From assembly GCF_037201815.1 (NCBI RefSeq), contig NZ_CP147407.1:2488723-2552722 (forward strand): a stretch of DNA of 64,000 nucleotides, read 5' to 3'. This DNA is from Metabacillus sp. FJAT-52054. Its GTDB lineage: Bacteria; Bacillota; Bacilli; Bacillales; Bacillaceae. Each line of letters starts with the position of its first letter. The first letter of the stretch is position 1. Shown piece after piece: positions 8,519-18,971 of this stretch. The notes under the pieces are model-generated. The model made no database searches, was not told the DNA's origin, and saw only the letters and a program-made list of their open reading frames with translations. The translations under genes were made by a program, and so were the position numbers.

Positions 8519-9311
8519 ACGAAGCCATATGCTCCAAACGAAGCTTATCCGCAACCATCGCGATGAATTCGGAATTCGTCGGCTTTGCTTTTGTCATGCT
8601 GACCGTATAGCCGAACAGCGAAGAGATGGATTCGATGTTGCCGCGGCTCCAAGCTACTTCAATTGCATGGCGGATGGCGCGTTCTACACGGCTTGCCGTC
8701 GTGTTGAACTTTTTAGCGATGTCCGGATAGAGCACTTTTGTGATCGATCCAAGCAGTTCGATGTCATTATAGACCATGGAAATGGCTTCACGCAAATACA
8801 AATATCCTTTGATATGAGCCGGCACACCAATTTCATGGATGATGCTTGTAATGTTGGCGTCAAGGTTTCTCGATTTATTTTCAGGTTTTGAGCTGAGGAT
8901 GGAGCTGGATGACCTTTTCATAATCGGTGCAGCATTTCCGCTTACCTGGCGGATGTGGCTCGCGAGATTTTCCATATCGAATGGCTTTAGGATGAAATAA
9001 GATGCTCCAAGGTCTACGGCCTTTTTCGTTACATCTTCCTGGCCAAAGGCAGTCAGCATAATGACATTAGGCTGTTTTTCCAGATTAAGATTTCTAAGCT
9101 TCTCCAGAACCGCTAAGCCGTCAAGATGCGGCATAATGATGTCGAGAACCAATACATCCGGTTTCTTTTCTTCCAGCATTTGCAGACATTCTTGTCCATT
9201 ATAAGCCACGCCTTGCACTTCCATATCATTTTGTCCTGAGATGTATTCCTCCAGAAGCCCGACCAATTCGCGATTATCGTCCACGATACACACTTTGATT
9301 TTATTCACCAT
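8517..9311 (-). CDS. spo0A: Sporulation master regulator Spo0A
   Basis: This is the response regulator at the end of the sporulation phosphorelay. It has 264 residues, the usual length. Residues 1-125 form the receiver domain with acidic pocket D11/D12, phosphoacceptor D57 in VLVLDIIMP, and K109 in LKPF. A hinge ([16 protein letters not shown]) leads to the Spo0A C-terminal DNA-binding domain, with the recognition region [21 protein letters not shown]. Phosphorylated Spo0A binds boxes close to TGTCGAA and controls sporulation and matrix genes, including candidates at the sinI end of this window. The start ATG at 9311 follows GGAGGAATA. It lies downstream of spoIVB, the conserved order, with its own promoter region and Spo0A boxes. 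Confidence 0.98.
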   Translation of the reverse strand: MVNKIKVCIVDDNRELVGLLEEYISGQNDMEVQGVAYNGQECLQMLEEKKPDVLVLDIIMPHLDGLAVLEKLRNLNLEKQPNVIMLTAFGQEDVTKKAVDLGASYFILKPFDMENLASHIRQVSGNAAPIMKRSSSSILSSKPENKSRNLDANITSIIHEIGVPAHIKGYLYLREAISMVYNDIELLGSITKVLYPDIAKKFNTTASRVERAIRHAIEVAWSRGNIESISSLFGYTVSMTKAKPTNSEFIAMVADKLRLEHMAS

Positions 9312-9363
9312 TATTCCTCCTCAGTCTTCAATTCCCATAGATACTGGTCATCTAAAAGAAGTT

Positions 9364-9503
9364 TTCGACAATCATGAATAAAACACCTTTAAATTTTTGA
9401 AAATAATTCAAAATTTAAATATATCTCTGTTTTTCTCCATTTTACTCATAATTTCGACTATAAACGCAATTTGACATTTAAATTTTCTGACAATTATGTC
9501 GAA
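9364..9503. promoter_or_regulatory. Spo0A-box-like sites upstream of spo0A
   Basis: Three matches to the Spo0A box TGTCGAA occur: TTCGACA at 9364-9370 (minus-strand TGTCGAA), TTCGACT at 9453-9459 and TGTCGAA at 9497-9503. They lie in the spoIVB-spo0A gap, where B. subtilis spo0A is autoregulated. I could not place a convincing sigma-H promoter with correct spacing. Confidence 0.55.
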
Positions 9504-9573
9504 AAATCTTTCTATGGATATTGTACCCAATATCCCGGCATAAATAAAGAGAATTTTAAAACAATACAAAGAA

Positions 9574-9593
9574 ACTGCCGGCGTGCCGGCAGT
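9574..9593 (-). terminator. Terminator of spoIVB
   Basis: Strong 9-bp GC-rich hairpin ACTGCCGGC/GCCGGCAGT, followed on the minus strand by a T-rich tail. It sits just after the spoIVB stop codon. Confidence 0.8.
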
Positions 9594-9596
9594 CAT

Positions 9597-10889
9597 TCAG
9601 CTTGCTGCTTGAACTTTTTCTTTATAAAGATTAATACCCGCTTCATTCAGCATCCATTCAATATGGACTCCATAGCCTGAGGTTGGATCGTTTACGAATA
9701 CATGTGTTACTGCTCCGATTACTTTTCCGTTTTGGATAATTGGACTTCCGCTCATCCCTTGTACAATGCCTCCTGTTTTTTCAAGGAGTTTTGGATCAGT
9801 GACTTTAAGAACCAATCCTTTTGTAGCAGGAAATTTTTGCGGTATAGTGCTGACAATCTTTACATCAAATGCCTCTACTTTATCATCTTCCACTACTGTT
9901 AGAATTTTCGCGGGGCCTTCTTTTACTTCATGTGATAACGCTACTGGCAGAGGCTTGTCAGCAATTCCATTGCTCATCCCCTGATTCAGTCTTCCGAAAA
10001 TACCGAATGGGCTGTTTCTTGAGATATCTCCGACAATGACGCGGTCACTTGAAAACCTCGCTCTTTTTTCGCCGGGATTTCCGTTATTGCCTTTTTCAAT
10101 GGATGTGACGGTGGATCTCATGACTTCGCCGTCATGAACGACGATCGGTTTTTTAGTATCCATATCCGATATAACGTGGCCAAGTGCCCCGTATTTTTGA
10201 GATTGCGGTTCAATAAAAGTCATGGTGCCGATTCCAGCAGCGGAATCACGAATATATAATCCAATTCTGTATGCCTGATCGCCTTCATCTTTGAGAGGGT
10301 ACAATTTGGCTTTATGGGATTGATTGTCCCTGTAAATGACAAGGTTCAATGGTTTTCCTGTTTTACCCGATGATTCAATAAACGGTGTTACATCATTCAT
10401 TTCTTCAATTTTTGTACCGTTAATTTCCGTAATTATATCTCCGACCTGCACACCGGCTATTTCTCCCGGTGACTGCTTGCCTTCAGCGGTATTTACCTGA
10501 TGGTGGCCTACAACGAGGACTCCCAGGGTGTTCAGTTTCACTCCGATCGATTGACCGCCTGGAATGACTTTTAAATTCGGAAGGACTCTGACCTCTGTCT
10601 TTTTAACAGGCATGCCGCCCCATTCAAAGACTACGCTTGATTCACCTGCTTTTTCACCTTTAAGCTTCACTTCAGTATTTGTCTGATGCACACTGAAGGC
10701 TTCTGTATGAGAACCTGCTGCGGCCGCCTGCACAGGCATAGCCGAAGCAAGACTGGCTGTTTGGGATTCAAAGATCGTAACCGTTTTTGGGAGCTGAATG
10801 TATTCTTTCACAGGTTTGAGAAAACCTATACTTATTAAAGATACAAGGAGAATTACACCAATTATTTTTCTGATTTTTTCAAATGACAC
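9597..10889 (-). CDS. spoIVB: Sporulation stage IV serine peptidase SpoIVB
   Basis: This signalling protease is made in the forespore and crosses to the intermembrane space. There it cleaves SpoIVFA and so triggers pro-sigma-K processing in the mother cell. The protein has 430 residues with one N-terminal membrane segment (about 8-27). A PDZ domain lies around 110-190 ([16 protein letters not shown]). The S55-type peptidase domain has the histidine in GALGHVISD and the serine in GMSGSP near 382. The GTG at 10889 lies 7 bases after GAGGAG and gives a start like the B. subtilis protein; an ATG 33 bases upstream lacks a ribosome-binding site. It lies between recN and spo0A as in B. subtilis. Confidence 0.95.
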   Translation of the reverse strand: MSFEKIRKIIGVILLVSLISIGFLKPVKEYIQLPKTVTIFESQTASLASAMPVQAAAAGSHTEAFSVHQTNTEVKLKGEKAGESSVVFEWGGMPVKKTEVRVLPNLKVIPGGQSIGVKLNTLGVLVVGHHQVNTAEGKQSPGEIAGVQVGDIITEINGTKIEEMNDVTPFIESSGKTGKPLNLVIYRDNQSHKAKLYPLKDEGDQAYRIGLYIRDSAAGIGTMTFIEPQSQKYGALGHVISDMDTKKPIVVHDGEVMRSTVTSIEKGNNGNPGEKRARFSSDRVIVGDISRNSPFGIFGRLNQGMSNGIADKPLPVALSHEVKEGPAKILTVVEDDKVEAFDVKIVSTIPQKFPATKGLVLKVTDPKLLEKTGGIVQGMSGSPIIQNGKVIGAVTHVFVNDPTSGYGVHIEWMLNEAGINLYKEKVQAAS

Positions 10890-11051
10890 ACTTTCACTCT
10901 CCTCGCTCCTTACCCACACCATATGAAATGGCTACACTCATTACTTTTGCCTTTTAGAGGCTTGTTTATAACCAGGGATGAGAGAAAAAGTTGATTAAAA
11001 CGAGGCAGGAATGGGAATTATATGGTTTTTTTCATAAAGAAAGTTAAACTA

Positions 11052-11083
11052 AAACTGCCCAGGCAGTTTTGCCCGGACAGTTT
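11052..11083 (-). terminator. Terminator of recN
   Basis: Minus-strand hairpin with AAACTG/CAGTTT arms and GC pairs inside, followed by a short T-rich tail. It starts at the recN stop codon. Confidence 0.7.
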
Positions 11084-11084
11084 G

Positions 11085-12806
11085 CTATTTCTTTGATGAA
11101 CTTGCTAATAAAAGAAGTTCCTTAGCATGTTCTTTCGTTACATTCGTTACCTCAACACCGGCAATCATTCGGCCGATTTCCCTGATTTTTTCTTCATCAG
11201 TAAGCGGTTTAACGCTGGTTTTGGTACGGCCCTTTTTCGTTTCTTTTGAAATGAAAAGGTGAGTGTCTGCCATCGCCGCAACTTGAGGGAGGTGGGTAAT
11301 GCAAAGCACCTGGGATCCGATGGATACCCGGTAAATCTTTTCAGCTATCGACTGTGCGACCCTGCCGCTTACTCCAGTATCGACCTCATCAAAAATAATA
11401 GAAGTGACGCCTTGATGCCTTGAAAAAATGCTCTTCATCGCCAGCATAATTCTGGATAGTTCTCCCCCTGAAGCTGTTTTGGATAGCGGCTTGAGAGGTT
11501 CACCGGGATTGGTGGAGATATAGAATTCAATGTAATCAGCGCCGTCTGCTGTAAACTTAACGGATTCTCCGTCCACTTCCGGATCCTCTTTTCCCCCCGG
11601 CTTCCGTGTGAAAACCACGTCAAAGGAGGATTTATCCATATATAGCTCTTTCAGTTCGCGGTGAATGTCTGCTGAGAGCTTTTTAGCCGCTTGCTTTCTG
11701 ACAGCGGTCAAATTTTCCGCTTCCACTTTCATGTCCATAAACAAAGAAGCAAGCTCTGTTCTCATTTTATGGACGTGGCTGTCCCTGTTTGTCAGAGTTT
11801 CGATTTCTTCCTCGATTTTGGCTGAATAAGCCAAAATTTCATCCACAGAGCTTCCGTATTTTCTTTTCAAATGGCTGATTTCGTTTAGGCGGCTTTCGAT
11901 AAAGTTCAGCCGCTCCGGATCATATTCCAGTTCATCCAGCTGTGAGCGCAGCTGGAAGGATAAATCCTCTAAAATATAAAAGCTGTTGGACATGCTCTCA
12001 GACATATTTTTCAGGGAGTCATTAATGGTGGAAACGTCCTCGAGGCTGCTCATTGCAAGGCCGGTCCAATCCAATCCCCTTTGCTCGCCATTGAGAGCAT
12101 TATAAGCATTCTGCAAGGCTTCAAAGACTTTTTCAAAATTGGAGATTTCTTTCCGCTCTTCCTGAAGCTTGATGTCTTCATCTGGCTGAAGTCCCGCTTC
12201 CTCAATTTCATTCAGCTGAAACTGAATGAGATCCAGACGATGTGCAATCTCCTGCTCATTGTCGGAAAGCTGGCGTATCTTCTTTTTGAGGGCAGAATAC
12301 TTTTTATATAGTTCACTGTAGGCCTCATGCGCAGGTACAATCTTTGCTGATCCGAACTGATCCAGCAAGGGCTGATGGTGCTCCTCATTCATCAGCTCCT
12401 GATTATCATGCTGGCCATGGATATCAATCAGCATTCGGCCAACCTCACGGAGAATCGCAATGGTAACGAGCTTTCCGTTTATGCGGCAAATGCTTTTTCC
12501 GTTTGAAGAGATATCCCTTCTTAATACAACCATTCCATCACTTGCTTCAATGCCGAATTCTTCACACTTTTCAAGGCAGGCATGCTGGTCATTTTCAAGC
12601 AGAAATAACCCTTCAAGCTCAGCTTTACTTTCCCCGTACCGGACAAATTCCGAAGAGCCGCGTCCTCCCGCAAGCAAATGAATGGCATCAATGATAATGG
12701 ACTTTCCTGCCCCTGTTTCCCCTGTGAGCACGGTAAGCCCCTTTTCAAATGAAATGGTCATTGATTCTATAATGGCAAAGTTTTTAATCGATAATTCCGC
12801 TAGCAA
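11085..12806 (-). CDS. recN: DNA repair protein RecN
   Basis: This is the SMC-like ATPase that gathers double-strand DNA ends early in recombinational repair. It has 573 residues, a normal length. The Walker A motif GETGAGKS lies at 29-36. A long coiled-coil arm covers about 150-370. The signature TASGGELSRIMLAMK and Walker B IIFDEVDTGVSG lie near 450-500, with ITHLPQVAA behind them. The ATG at 12806 begins MLAELSIKNFAIIE, the family start. The gene follows ahrC on the same strand with a 32-base gap, so co-transcription is likely, as in B. subtilis. Confidence 0.97.
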   Translation of the reverse strand: MLAELSIKNFAIIESMTISFEKGLTVLTGETGAGKSIIIDAIHLLAGGRGSSEFVRYGESKAELEGLFLLENDQHACLEKCEEFGIEASDGMVVLRRDISSNGKSICRINGKLVTIAILREVGRMLIDIHGQHDNQELMNEEHHQPLLDQFGSAKIVPAHEAYSELYKKYSALKKKIRQLSDNEQEIAHRLDLIQFQLNEIEEAGLQPDEDIKLQEERKEISNFEKVFEALQNAYNALNGEQRGLDWTGLAMSSLEDVSTINDSLKNMSESMSNSFYILEDLSFQLRSQLDELEYDPERLNFIESRLNEISHLKRKYGSSVDEILAYSAKIEEEIETLTNRDSHVHKMRTELASLFMDMKVEAENLTAVRKQAAKKLSADIHRELKELYMDKSSFDVVFTRKPGGKEDPEVDGESVKFTADGADYIEFYISTNPGEPLKPLSKTASGGELSRIMLAMKSIFSRHQGVTSIIFDEVDTGVSGRVAQSIAEKIYRVSIGSQVLCITHLPQVAAMADTHLFISKETKKGRTKTSVKPLTDEEKIREIGRMIAGVEVTNVTKEHAKELLLLASSSKK

Positions 12807-12838
12807 ACAGAATTCACCTCGACTTATCGTTTCTATGA

Positions 12839-13288
12839 CTAGAGCATTTCCAAAAAGCGATTTGTAATCTCTCCGGTGACTTCCGGAGACCTGCAGATGA
12901 TTAAAATGGTATCATCACCGCAGATGGTACCGAGAATGTCATCCCAATCCAGATTGTCAATAAGCGCCCCAATCGCATTGGCATTTCCGGGCAGGGTCTT
13001 CATCACAATCATATGGCCGGCAGAATCAACCTTGACGAAAGCATCAATTAGTGCACGCTTAAGCTTGGCTAAGGGATTAAAGCGCTGATCTGCTGGAAGG
13101 CTGTACTTGTATCGTCCATCAATCATTGGAACCTTTACCAGATGCAGTTCTTTAATATCCCTTGATACAGTTGCCTGAGTCACGTTATAACCGGAACTCT
13201 TTAAACGGTCAACTAAATCATCCTGCGTTTCAATTTCATCATGTGTGATGATTTCTCTGATTTTGATATGTCTTTGCCCTTTGTTCAT
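12839..13288 (-). CDS. ahrC: Arginine repressor/activator AhrC (ArgR family)
   Basis: This arginine-sensing hexameric regulator represses arginine synthesis and activates arginine catabolism. Its 149 residues match the family. An N-terminal winged helix ([37 protein letters not shown], abridged here by description: residues about 13-49) carries the SRD motif. The C-terminal domain has the arginine-binding [11 protein letters not shown] and [11 protein letters not shown] motifs. The ATG at 13288 follows AAGGGG. It lies between yqxC and recN, the standard place in Bacillus. Confidence 0.96.
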   Translation of the reverse strand: MNKGQRHIKIREIITHDEIETQDDLVDRLKSSGYNVTQATVSRDIKELHLVKVPMIDGRYKYSLPADQRFNPLAKLKRALIDAFVKVDSAGHMIVMKTLPGNANAIGALIDNLDWDDILGTICGDDTILIICRSPEVTGEITNRFLEML

Positions 13289-13426
13289 GCGGCACCCCTT
13301 ACTGTCTTTGTAGCAATCGTATGTTCTATACCCTCCATGTTATAGGAAAGCATGATAAAAGTACATTTTTTTGTCAAATGAAACCGGTTCAAATTTTCTA
13401 TGTAAAAACGGAATGAAACATCGGTT

Positions 13427-14269
13427 TCATTCCGCTTCAGGCAGGGACTTTGATTTAAGTTCCTCATGTGCCTTCCTGACAACCTCCGCTGCCTGAACGG
13501 GAAGATACGAACTTGCTTCTTCGTCCTTTCCAGTCCACTTCAAATGCAGAAGAAACTCAATATTTCCGTCTCCGCCGGTTATTGGAGAAAAAGACAGATT
13601 CATGCAATCGAATCCCTCTTTCAAAGCAAAATCAATCATATCTGATACGACATATTCGTGGACTTTCGGATCTCTGACGATTCCTTTCTTCCCAACTTGA
13701 TCCCTGCCGGCTTCGAATTGGGGCTTCACAAGTGCAAGACAGTCTCCGCCGGGAACAAGGATTTTCTTTAAAGCCGGAAGAATCAGCCTGAGGGAGATGA
13801 ATGATACATCAATAGTAGCAAGCTCTGGAAGCCCTTCCTGGAAGTCAGCAGCTTCAGAATAGCGGAAATTTGTTCTTTCCATTACAATGACCCGCGGATC
13901 CTGCCTCAGCTTCCATGCGAGCTGATTATAGCCTACGTCTACAGCATAAGATTTAACCGCACCATTCTGCAGAGCGCAATCCGTAAATCCGCCTGTAGAG
14001 GATCCGATATCAATCATAATTTTGCCTTCTGTCTGAACGTCGAACTGCTTTAGAGCTTTTTCAAGCTTTAGTCCCCCGCGGCTGACATACGGAAGCACAT
14101 TCCCCTTAATAGTTAACGGCAAATCCCGGTCTACTTTTTCTCCCGGTTTGTCCAATCTCATTTCATTTGCAAAGACGAGTCCGGCCATTACAGCCCTTTT
14201 CGCCTTTTCTCTCGTCTCGATTAAACCTTTCTCGACGAGAAGTACATCCAAACGTTCTTTTTTGCTCAT
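13427..14269 (-). CDS. yqxC: TlyA-family rRNA methyltransferase / S4-domain protein YqxC
   Basis: This 280-residue protein has an S4 RNA-binding domain (residues about 5-65, RLDVLLVEKGL) and an FtsJ-like S-adenosylmethionine methyltransferase domain. The SAM motif is DIGSSTGGFTDCALQNGA near 90. Further motifs are DVSFISL and LVKPQFEAG. Mycobacterial TlyA 2'-O-methylates rRNA, and the family has also been called hemolysin; the Bacillus substrate is less certain. It starts with ATG three bases after the dxs stop codon, so the two are translationally close. Confidence 0.9.
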   Translation of the reverse strand: MSKKERLDVLLVEKGLIETREKAKRAVMAGLVFANEMRLDKPGEKVDRDLPLTIKGNVLPYVSRGGLKLEKALKQFDVQTEGKIMIDIGSSTGGFTDCALQNGAVKSYAVDVGYNQLAWKLRQDPRVIVMERTNFRYSEAADFQEGLPELATIDVSFISLRLILPALKKILVPGGDCLALVKPQFEAGRDQVGKKGIVRDPKVHEYVVSDMIDFALKEGFDCMNLSFSPITGGDGNIEFLLHLKWTGKDEEASSYLPVQAAEVVRKAHEELKSKSLPEAE

Positions 14270-14271
14270 TA

Positions 14272-16164
14272 TTATGCCCTTTTTTCTTTTATTGGTGTAA
14301 TTTTTTTTATCGCTGCAACAGTATGCTCTACTGTCATGCCCACTTCGTTCAATAATTTGTTCACGCTGCCGTGCTCGATGAAACGGTCCGGAATCCCCAT
14401 ACGGTCAATGACAGCATGGTGGAAGTGGCGATCATGTGCATATTCAAGCACGGCGCTTCCGAATCCGCCTTGAAGCACTGCCTCTTCAATCGTAAGGATC
14501 GGCATGTTTTTTCTCAGAAGGCTATCAAGCATTGCTTCGTCCATTGGCTTAATAAATCGTGCATTCACTACCATAACGGAAAGATTCTGGCTTTCTAAAC
14601 GTTCAGCCGCTTCCATGGCCATTTCGATGGTGGTACCGAACGTCAGAATCGCTGCATCGCTTCCTTCTCGAAGAACTTCCCATGAACCAATCGGGATCTG
14701 CTTTAACTCCTCATCCATTTTCACGCCGAGGCCATTTCCCCGAGGGTAGCGCATGGCAATGGGACCGTCATCATATTTAAGAGCCGTATGGACCATGTGC
14801 TGACCTTCGTTTTCATCCTTCGGCATCATCATGACCATATTCGGCAAATGCCTCATAAATGCGATATCAAAAACACCTTGATGCGTTTCTCCATCTGCGC
14901 CTACAAGACCTGCGCGGTCAATCCCGAAGAAGACGTTCAAATTCTGACGGCACACATCATGGACTACCTGATCATATGCACGCTGCAGGAAGGTAGAGTA
15001 TATCGCAAGAAACGGCTTCATCCCTTGAGTTGCGAGACCTGCTGCCATCGTAGTTGCATGCTGCTCTGCAATTCCGACATCATACATCCGGTCCGGAAAT
15101 TCCTCTGCAAATCCAAGGAGCTTAGAACCCACCGGCATTGCCGGAGTAACAGCTACTACCCGGCTGTCTTCTCTTGCAATTTTGCGAACGGTTTCGCTTA
15201 CAAGTCCGCTCCAGGACGGGGCGGAAATCGAAGGTTTTACGAAATCGCCTGTATCAATTTTGTATGCGGGCGTTCCATGCCAATTCCCAAGTTTATCTGC
15301 CTCTGCCGGGGAATAGCCTTTTCCTTTTTTCGTGATAACATGCATCAGAACAGGACCTTTTGTTTTTTTGGCATAGCGCAGATTTTCAAGCAGGTCATCG
15401 TAATTATGGCCGTCAATTGGGCCAAGATACGTAAAGCCAAGCTCTTCGAAAAACACTCCTGATACGAGCAAATATTTAAGACTGTCCTTGATTCGCTCCG
15501 CCGTGGAAGCAAGTGCTCCGCCTACCGCCGGGATCCGCTTCAGCAGCAATTCCAATTCATCCTTAGCCCATTGATATTTGCCGGCTGTTCTTAGTCTGCC
15601 GAGAACATTGTGCAACGCTCCCACATTTGGTGCAATTGACATTTCGTTATCATTTAAAATAACAATCATGTCTTTTTGTTCATGACCAATATGGTTCAAT
15701 GCTTCGAGGGCCATTCCGCCCGTTAACGCACCGTCTCCAATAATTGGAATAATTGTATCATCCGTCTTTTTTAAATCTCTCGCCAGAACCATTCCCATTG
15801 CGGCAGAGAGGGAGGTGGAACTATGTCCGGTTTCCCAAACATCATGTTCGCTTTCGTTTCGTTTTGGAAATCCGCACAGTCCCTGATACTGTCTCAAGCT
15901 GTCAAAATCGCCTGCCCGGCCCGTAAGAATTTTGTGTACGTACGATTGATGCCCGACATCCCACAAAAATTTATCTTTCGGACTGTCAAAAACCTTGTGC
16001 AAAGCAATGGTTAACTCGACTACTCCCAGGTTAGGGCCGATATGGCCGCCCGTTGCTGCAAGTTTTTCAATTAAAAACTGCCTGATTTCAGCACTCAGTT
16101 TCTCAAGTTCATTATTTGAAAGCTTTTTCAGGAACCTTGGATTTTTTATCGATAATAGATCCAA
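14272..16164 (-). CDS. dxs: 1-deoxy-D-xylulose-5-phosphate synthase
   Basis: This thiamine-diphosphate enzyme condenses pyruvate and glyceraldehyde-3-phosphate, the first step of the MEP isoprenoid pathway. The 630-residue chain has the ThDP motif [16 protein letters not shown] and [12 protein letters not shown]. The transketolase pyrimidine domain shows [13 protein letters not shown] and [15 protein letters not shown], and the C-terminal domain begins near 500. I chose the TTG at 16164 ([11 protein letters not shown]), which matches the B. subtilis N-terminus. A GTG 9 bases upstream at 16173 overlaps the AAAGTGAG ribosome-binding site. The gene has its own promoter and lies between ispA and yqxC, linking two isoprenoid genes. 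Confidence 0.96.
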   Translation of the reverse strand: MDLLSIKNPRFLKKLSNNELEKLSAEIRQFLIEKLAATGGHIGPNLGVVELTIALHKVFDSPKDKFLWDVGHQSYVHKILTGRAGDFDSLRQYQGLCGFPKRNESEHDVWETGHSSTSLSAAMGMVLARDLKKTDDTIIPIIGDGALTGGMALEALNHIGHEQKDMIVILNDNEMSIAPNVGALHNVLGRLRTAGKYQWAKDELELLLKRIPAVGGALASTAERIKDSLKYLLVSGVFFEELGFTYLGPIDGHNYDDLLENLRYAKKTKGPVLMHVITKKGKGYSPAEADKLGNWHGTPAYKIDTGDFVKPSISAPSWSGLVSETVRKIAREDSRVVAVTPAMPVGSKLLGFAEEFPDRMYDVGIAEQHATTMAAGLATQGMKPFLAIYSTFLQRAYDQVVHDVCRQNLNVFFGIDRAGLVGADGETHQGVFDIAFMRHLPNMVMMMPKDENEGQHMVHTALKYDDGPIAMRYPRGNGLGVKMDEELKQIPIGSWEVLREGSDAAILTFGTTIEMAMEAAERLESQNLSVMVVNARFIKPMDEAMLDSLLRKNMPILTIEEAVLQGGFGSAVLEYAHDRHFHHAVIDRMGIPDRFIEHGSVNKLLNEVGMTVEHTVAAIKKITPIKEKRA

Positions 16165-16278
16165 TTGGATCACTCACTTTCAGTGGTTTCTAATTTGACG
16201 TGTATTTTCATTCTATATCCTATAATCTCCATGTTAAACTACTTTTACTGCAAAGAAAATGTTTATGGAACCTGACCT

Positions 16279-16306
16279 ATTATACCAATGTGCATATGAA
16301 AATCAA
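16279..16306 (-). promoter_or_regulatory. Sigma-A-type promoter for dxs
   Basis: On the minus strand TTGATT (16301-16306) and TATAAT (16279-16284) are separated by 16 bases. It lies about 115 bases upstream of the dxs start, downstream of the ispA terminator hairpins. Confidence 0.65.
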
Positions 16307-16350
16307 CGTACCCGTGAGGTGTCTTTGTTTCATGCCAGCAGATAAATAAA

Positions 16351-16424
16351 AACCGCTAGCACAATTGTGTTAACGGCTGTCAGGGAAAAATTTAAAGTCC
16401 TAAACAACCCATTTGATTTAGGAC
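16351..16424 (-). terminator. Tandem terminator hairpins after ispA
   Basis: Two minus-strand hairpins follow ispA. GTCCTAAA/TTTAGGAC (16397-16404, 16417-16424) has a TTTAAATTTTT tail. A nearly perfect 28-base palindrome (16351-16378) is followed by TTTTTATTT. Together they insulate ispA from dxs. Confidence 0.75.
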
Positions 16425-16466
16425 ATTATAGCACAAAATTTAAAAACAGGCTCATTTTCCTATCCC

Positions 16467-17351
16467 TCAGGACTCTCTAAGAGCAATTAAATCAGTCAAA
16501 TCCTGCAAAAACGTATGACTCATGTTCAACTCTCCGAGAACGGTTTTGGCGAGAGCTATGTGACTTGCAAGCTTGTCCCTTGCGCCATTGATAGTCAAAA
16601 GCGACGGATAGGTTGTTTTTTGGTTGTGTGTATCAGAACCGACAGGCTTGCCGATTTTGTCCACTGTGCCTTCTATATCCAGAATATCGTCCCGAATTTG
16701 GAAAGCAATTCCGATATGCTGGCCGAAGTCTCTCATTTTTTCAATTTCCGATTCCCCCGCCCCAGCTAAAATCGCTCCAGCCACAAGACTGAAGGTCAGA
16801 AGCTTGGCTGTTTTGTGCATATGTATGTATTCCAATTCCTGAAGGGTGAGGTTTTTTGCCTCTCCTTCCATATCAGCAGCCTGTCCGCCAGCCATTCCTT
16901 CTGCACCTGCAGCATGAACAAGCTCTGATATTAATCGAAGCTTTTGAGCGGGTTCAATATGGTCAAGAGAGATAACGGCCTGAAAGCTTTGGGTTAGAAG
17001 GCCGTCACCTGCAAGTACTGCCAGTGCCTCCCCATATACCTTATGGTTAGTGGGCTTTCCTCTTCGAAGATCATCATCATCCATACAAGGGAGATCATCA
17101 TGAATTAGAGAGTATGTATGAATCATTTCAACAGCACATGCTGCCGGCATCCCAATTGCTTCTTCTTTGCCGAATGCGTTTAGAGAAGCAAGGACAAGAA
17201 TCGGCCGAAGACGTTTACCTCCTGCGTTTAAAGAATAAAGCATGGCTTCTTTTAACGGCTGTGGTGCATTTAGATTTTCAATATAAAGCGGCAGTTCCTT
17301 TTCAATTAATTCTTTGCGGCTTGTCATAAATTCCTTAAACAATTCGGACAA
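16467..17351 (-). CDS. ispA: Polyprenyl (farnesyl) diphosphate synthase IspA
   Basis: This enzyme makes farnesyl diphosphate from isopentenyl and dimethylallyl diphosphates. It has 294 residues. The first aspartate-rich motif is DDLPCMD at about 85-91, preceded by LNAGGKRLRP; the second is DDILD near 224. I chose the TTG at 17351 (MSELFKEFM), 9 bases after AGGAGG. A longer frame runs back through xseB but has no support there. It starts one base after the xseB stop codon, so xseA-xseB-ispA is one translationally coupled unit. Confidence 0.95.
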   Translation of the reverse strand: MSELFKEFMTSRKELIEKELPLYIENLNAPQPLKEAMLYSLNAGGKRLRPILVLASLNAFGKEEAIGMPAACAVEMIHTYSLIHDDLPCMDDDDLRRGKPTNHKVYGEALAVLAGDGLLTQSFQAVISLDHIEPAQKLRLISELVHAAGAEGMAGGQAADMEGEAKNLTLQELEYIHMHKTAKLLTFSLVAGAILAGAGESEIEKMRDFGQHIGIAFQIRDDILDIEGTVDKIGKPVGSDTHNQKTTYPSLLTINGARDKLASHIALAKTVLGELNMSHTFLQDLTDLIALRES

Positions 17352-17352
17352 A

Positions 17353-17595
17353 TTATTCTTCCTCCTGAATTTCGAAAGGCTCCAGCTCTCCGCCTTCACG
17401 AAGAATATAATCCATTTGCTTTTCCACTCTTTGCAGTTTGTCATGGCATAGCTTGGAAAGCTTCATGCCATCCTGGAAGAAGCTGATGGCCTGTTCAAGC
17501 GGGACATCTCCCTGCTCAAGCTTTCCGACTATTTCCTCAAGCTGCTCCATTGCCTCTTCAAAGGTCACTTCTTCGGGACTGTTTTTTTCACTCAT
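17353..17595 (-). CDS. xseB: Exodeoxyribonuclease VII small subunit
   Basis: This 80-residue acidic, helical protein combines with XseA to form the single-strand-specific exonuclease VII. The family motif [23 protein letters not shown] is visible (first 20 residues of the domain, about 10-32). The ATG at 17595 lies inside the end of xseA, an 8-base overlap (ATGAGTGA), indicating coupled translation. An upstream ATG at 17640 lies deeper within xseA and is rejected. Confidence 0.95.
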   Translation of the reverse strand: MSEKNSPEEVTFEEAMEQLEEIVGKLEQGDVPLEQAISFFQDGMKLSKLCHDKLQRVEKQMDYILREGGELEPFEIQEEE

Positions 17596-18937
17596 TTGTT
17601 TTCTCCACCTTCTCCATGACTTCACATAAAAGGGTTCCATCCTGAAGTCTCACCGTTACTTTATCCCCCTCAGACGCACTGCTGACGGATTTGACAAGGT
17701 CATCTTCTTTATAAACAAGACTATACCCGCGTTCCATAATACTCAAGGGATTGAGCGCATTAAGCTTTTCTAGAGAGTGCTGAAACTCTCTCTGCTTTGC
17801 TGCAAGAGATTGGTTCATTTCTCTCGTTAATGTCCTTAGAGCCTGTTCATACCGCTGTAAGGCAGCCTTTGCTTGTGCTTTTGGATGTACACGCATTAAA
17901 CGGCTTTCCTGATTGTTATACCGTTCTTTTTTACCGGTTAGCAGACGAGTCATCTCCCGCTGCAAATCCTCCACAAGATCATCAAGCTGCTGTTCTTTTT
18001 GCTCATAGAGCTGCTTAGGATAACGGAAAGCATAGGATCTTTCAAAGGACTTTAACCGTTCTTTATCCTTAGTGATCTTTTCCTGCATCGATCTCATCAG
18101 TCTCGCTTTACGGACTGATACTCTTTCCAAGAGTTCAGAAAAATGGGGAACAGCCAGTTCTGCTGCCCCTGTCGGTGTAGGCGCTCTGAGATCTGCTGCA
18201 AAATCTGCGATTGTGTAGTCCGTCTCGTGGCCGACAGCAGAGATGATCGGGACGGCTGAATTAAAAATAGCCCTTGCTACAATTTCTTCATTGAATGCCC
18301 AAAGCTCTTCGATCGAACCGCCGCCGCGCCCGACAATCAGCGTATCGAGAGTTCCCAGCCTGTTCGCTTCTTCTATGGATGCTGCAACCGACTTTCCTGC
18401 ATTCATCCCTTGAACAAGGGCAGGAATAATGATTACTTTTGCAATTGGATATCTTCTTTTAATAGTGATTAATACATCCCGGATGGCAGCACCTGTAGGA
18501 GAGGTGACAACTCCGATGGTTTGCGGAAAAGCGGGAATGGGCTTTTTGTATTTTTCATCAAAAAGCCCTTCCTTTTGAAGATTTTTCTTCAGCTCTTCGT
18601 AGGCAAGATACAGGCTCCCAATTCCGTCCGGCTGCATTTCCTTTGCATAAATTTGGTACTGTCCGCTTTGTTCATATACACTGATTTCACCGCGCAGCAG
18701 CACTTTCATTCCATTTTCAGGACGGAATTTCATCGCTTTATTTTGGCTTGCAAACATGACTCCCAAAATACGCGACTGTTCATCCTTCAAAGTGAAGTAT
18801 AAATGTCCTCTTGAATGGATCTTTACATTGGATAACTCGCCTTTCACCCAAATATCCCTTAGGTGGGGGTCAACATCAAATTTTCTTTTAATGTATTTGG
18901 TCAAGGCTGTTACCGTTACATGCTGGATTTCACTCAT
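17588..18937 (-). CDS. xseA: Exodeoxyribonuclease VII large subunit
   Basis: This is the catalytic subunit of exonuclease VII, with 449 residues, close to the B. subtilis length. An N-terminal OB-fold (about 5-100, [12 protein letters not shown] and GHLYFTLKD) is followed by the nuclease domain with [27 protein letters not shown] and [15 protein letters not shown] long coiled coil covers about 270-400. The ATG at 18937 is preceded by AAAGGAGGGGC. It follows folD after 34 bases on the same strand. Confidence 0.96.
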   Translation of the reverse strand: MSEIQHVTVTALTKYIKRKFDVDPHLRDIWVKGELSNVKIHSRGHLYFTLKDEQSRILGVMFASQNKAMKFRPENGMKVLLRGEISVYEQSGQYQIYAKEMQPDGIGSLYLAYEELKKNLQKEGLFDEKYKKPIPAFPQTIGVVTSPTGAAIRDVLITIKRRYPIAKVIIIPALVQGMNAGKSVAASIEEANRLGTLDTLIVGRGGGSIEELWAFNEEIVARAIFNSAVPIISAVGHETDYTIADFAADLRAPTPTGAAELAVPHFSELLERVSVRKARLMRSMQEKITKDKERLKSFERSYAFRYPKQLYEQKEQQLDDLVEDLQREMTRLLTGKKERYNNQESRLMRVHPKAQAKAALQRYEQALRTLTREMNQSLAAKQREFQHSLEKLNALNPLSIMERGYSLVYKEDDLVKSVSSASEGDKVTVRLQDGTLLCEVMEKVEKTNE

Positions 18938-18971
18938 GACTGCCCCTCCTTTCGCCTGATTGGAGGCTGTC

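Noticed and set aside
9372..9450. Sigma-H promoter for spo0A
   Set aside because: GGAGAAA and GAAT elements are present on the minus strand, but they are about 28 bases apart, too far for the sigma-H consensus.
13285..13482. Minus-strand frame between yqxC and ahrC
   Set aside because: It overlaps the end of yqxC and reaches into the ahrC ribosome-binding region; no start signal.
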